From Betaproteobacteria bacterium (GTDB lineage: Bacteria > Pseudomonadota > Gammaproteobacteria > Burkholderiales > Usitatibacteraceae), in contig JADKJR010000006.1 of NCBI GenBank assembly GCA_016720925.1, forward strand, positions 248,001 through 312,000: a stretch of DNA of 64,000 nt, written 5' to 3'. Shown here one piece after another: positions 62,669 to 64,000 of this stretch. Position numbers and translations under genes: made by a program. Position 1 is the first letter of the stretch. Each line of letters opens with the position of its first letter. The notes beneath the pieces were generated by a model, which was not told where the DNA came from, ran no database searches, and saw nothing but the letters and a program-made list of their open reading frames with translations.

Positions 62669-63472
62669 ATGGCAGCGACTTACCCACCGAACATGCCGCG
62701 TCCTTCCGGGCAATCCAGGCAGGTTGCGCGTAGCGAACCTGGCAAATTGCCGGCGGCCTTGCTGGCGCTCATCGTTCATGCCGGTTTCTTTGCCGTTATC
62801 GTGTTTGGTGTGTCGTGGCAGGTGAGGCACCCGGACCCGGTGATGGCGGAGTTGTGGGATCAGTTGCCATCTTTGCGCAAGGAACCCGAACCTCCCGCGC
62901 CGCCACCCCCGCCACCGGAACCCGAACCGGAAGTGAAAAAAATCATTGAACCGCCGGTTGAAAAACCGCTGCCGCCGCAGCCCAGCAAGGCCGATATTCA
63001 GTTGAAAGCAAAGAAAGAAAAGGCCGAGCGCGAAAAGGTAGAACGCGAACGCCTTGAGAAGCAAAAGCAAATCGATCTCGAGAAGAAGCGCAAGGAAGAA
63101 GAGGCGCAAAAGAAAGCGGCCAAGGCGGCCGATGACAAGGCCAAAGCCGAGCAGGCATTACGCGAAGCGGCGGCAAGTGCGTCGCGCAATGCAGCCGTGC
63201 AGGACTACGCCGGCAAGATCGCCGCCCTGATTCGCAGCCGCGCAAATATTCCCGATACGGTCTCGGGCAAGCCGGCGCTGACCGTTCGCTTGCGATTACT
63301 GGTGAACGGCGTGATCTTTGATGCGCAGGTCATCAAACCGTCCGGCAACCGTGTGTATGATGAAGCAGTCGAACGCGCCATCAACGGCATCCGCCAATGG
63401 CCATTACCGGAAAATGCGGAACTTTTTGGTAACCGGCGTGAACTTAACCTTAATATCGAACACGAGCGGTAG
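62669..63472 (+). CDS. tolA: TolA
   Basis: 267 residues. Membrane helix at about 29-50 (LLALIVHAGFFAVIVFG), a Pro-rich stretch (EPPAPPPPPPEPEPE), a Lys/Glu-rich helix (about 108-175) and a C-terminal globular domain (about 185-267) with YAGKIAALIRSRANIP and RLRLLVNGVIFDAQV. Links the TolQR motor to TolB and Pal during constriction. The helix is far shorter than in the TolA/TonB-like protein at 2331-4301. Confidence 0.95.
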   Translation: MAATYPPNMPRPSGQSRQVARSEPGKLPAALLALIVHAGFFAVIVFGVSWQVRHPDPVMAELWDQLPSLRKEPEPPAPPPPPPEPEPEVKKIIEPPVEKPLPPQPSKADIQLKAKKEKAEREKVERERLEKQKQIDLEKKRKEEEAQKKAAKAADDKAKAEQALREAAASASRNAAVQDYAGKIAALIRSRANIPDTVSGKPALTVRLRLLVNGVIFDAQVIKPSGNRVYDEAVERAINGIRQWPLPENAELFGNRRELNLNIEHER

Positions 63473-63480
63473 TGCAAAAA

Positions 63481-64000
63481 ATGAATACGAAAACGAGCGC
63501 CAGCATGATGAAAATGATACGAACGGGTGAGGTACTGCGCCGCTTCATTGGCTTATCCGCGCTGACGGCACTGCTTGCGATGGCAATGATGCCCACTGCG
63601 CAAGCTCAACTGACCATCGATGTCACCACTAATGCCGGGCGTCAGGTTCCCGTCGCTATCGCACCGTTTGCCAATGAGACGAATGCACCGCAGAACATCA
63701 CGCCTGTCATTTCCGCCAATCTGGCGCGCACCGGCCTGTTCCGGATGGTCAACATGGGCGGCATCATCAAAATGCCGACCGAACCGTCAGAGATAAATTT
63801 TCTCGATTGGACAAGCCGTAGCGCCGAAGCGCTGGTAATCGGCACGATGGTCGCGCAGCCGGATGGCCGTTTCGAAATCCGGGTGCGATTGTTCGATGTC
63901 GCCAAGCAGAACCAGCTGGCGATTTTTTCCTATGTCGCGACCGCCTCGCAGCTGCGCGCCACCGCACACAAGATTTCCGACGAAATCTACGAAAAACTGA
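63481..64000 (+). CDS. tolB: Tol-Pal system protein TolB (3' end outside window)
   Basis: ATG at 63481, eight bases after tolA; 173 residues visible. Signal peptide ending TAQA, then the mature N-terminus LTIDVTTNAGRQVPVAIAPF and the TolB N-terminal domain (NITPVISANLARTGLFRMV, ISDEIYEKL at the edge). The beta-propeller lies beyond the window. Confidence 0.95.
   Translation, partial: MNTKTSASMMKMIRTGEVLRRFIGLSALTALLAMAMMPTAQAQLTIDVTTNAGRQVPVAIAPFANETNAPQNITPVISANLARTGLFRMVNMGGIIKMPTEPSEINFLDWTSRSAEALVIGTMVAQPDGRFEIRVRLFDVAKQNQLAIFSYVATASQLRATAHKISDEIYEKL

Noticed and set aside
1..64000. tRNA genes, insertion sequences, integrase or attachment sites
   Set aside because: I looked for tRNA-like CCA ends, transposase-like proteins and flanking direct repeats and saw none, so the cytochrome locus carries no visible sign of a mobile element.

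Overview
The window looks like chromosomal DNA of a betaproteobacterium. Two blocks point that way: rpsB-tsf-pyrH-frr-uppS-cdsA-dxr-rseP-bamA-skp-lpxD-fabZ-lpxA-lpxB-rnhB in the usual order, and ruvC-ruvA-ruvB-ybgC-tolQ-tolR-tolA-tolB. A ppsR/ppsA pair, slmA, and DUF2844/DUF3443 and DUF6502 proteins fit the same group. No rRNA, tRNA, insertion sequence, prophage or CRISPR array was seen. No gene-free stretch exceeds 300 bases.

Region 1 (1-21.7 kb) is the unusual part. Ten genes read leftward from about 20.1 kb to the window edge, and one reads rightward from 20.3 kb. The locus holds a membrane-anchored iron-sulphur flavoprotein, a probable di-haem membrane cytochrome b, a 24-haem c-type cytochrome and a giant cytochrome with 63 CxxCH motifs built from seven tandem 268-residue units. 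After these come an outer-membrane beta-barrel protein with SPOR-like and TPR parts, a CcmI-like protein, DUF2844, DUF3443, a TolA/TonB-like protein with a long 25-residue-repeat helix, a second CcmI-like fragment, DUF6502 and DUF5666. I read this as a trans-envelope electron-transfer locus with its own maturation and envelope factors. Its direction, substrate and surface exposure are inference.

Region 2 (21.7-38.2 kb) is housekeeping: translation factors, UMP kinase, undecaprenyl and CDP-diglyceride synthesis, isoprenoid synthesis, sigma-E protease, BAM and Skp, lipid A synthesis, RNase HII, an rRNA-type methyltransferase and a queuosine-precursor transporter. rpsB has a clear promoter and a long leader hairpin. 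rpsB and tsf are each followed by an intrinsic terminator.

Region 3 (38.2-56.5 kb) is mixed metabolism: a GDSL-lipase autotransporter, PEP synthase and its regulator, 3-hydroxybutyrate dehydrogenase and a fused 3-oxoacid CoA-transferase, pyroglutamyl peptidase, two CDF metal exporters meeting tail to tail, hydroxypyruvate isomerase, an Atm1-type ABC exporter, an AEC permease, SlmA and a HerA-like ATPase.

Region 4 (56.7-64 kb) is yebC, ybjQ, an acetyltransferase, ruvCAB and the tol-pal cluster, cut off inside tolB.

Four genes (the giant cytochrome, the flavoprotein, frr and cdsA) are each broken by one small indel, and in each case repairing it restores a full-length product. frr and cdsA are normally essential, so base-calling or assembly errors are the likely cause. 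A broken DUF4442 gene between ruvA and ruvB looks more like real decay. Three copies of a dispersed palindrome, and one pair of REP-like hairpins inside tolQ-tolR, are the main non-coding repeats.
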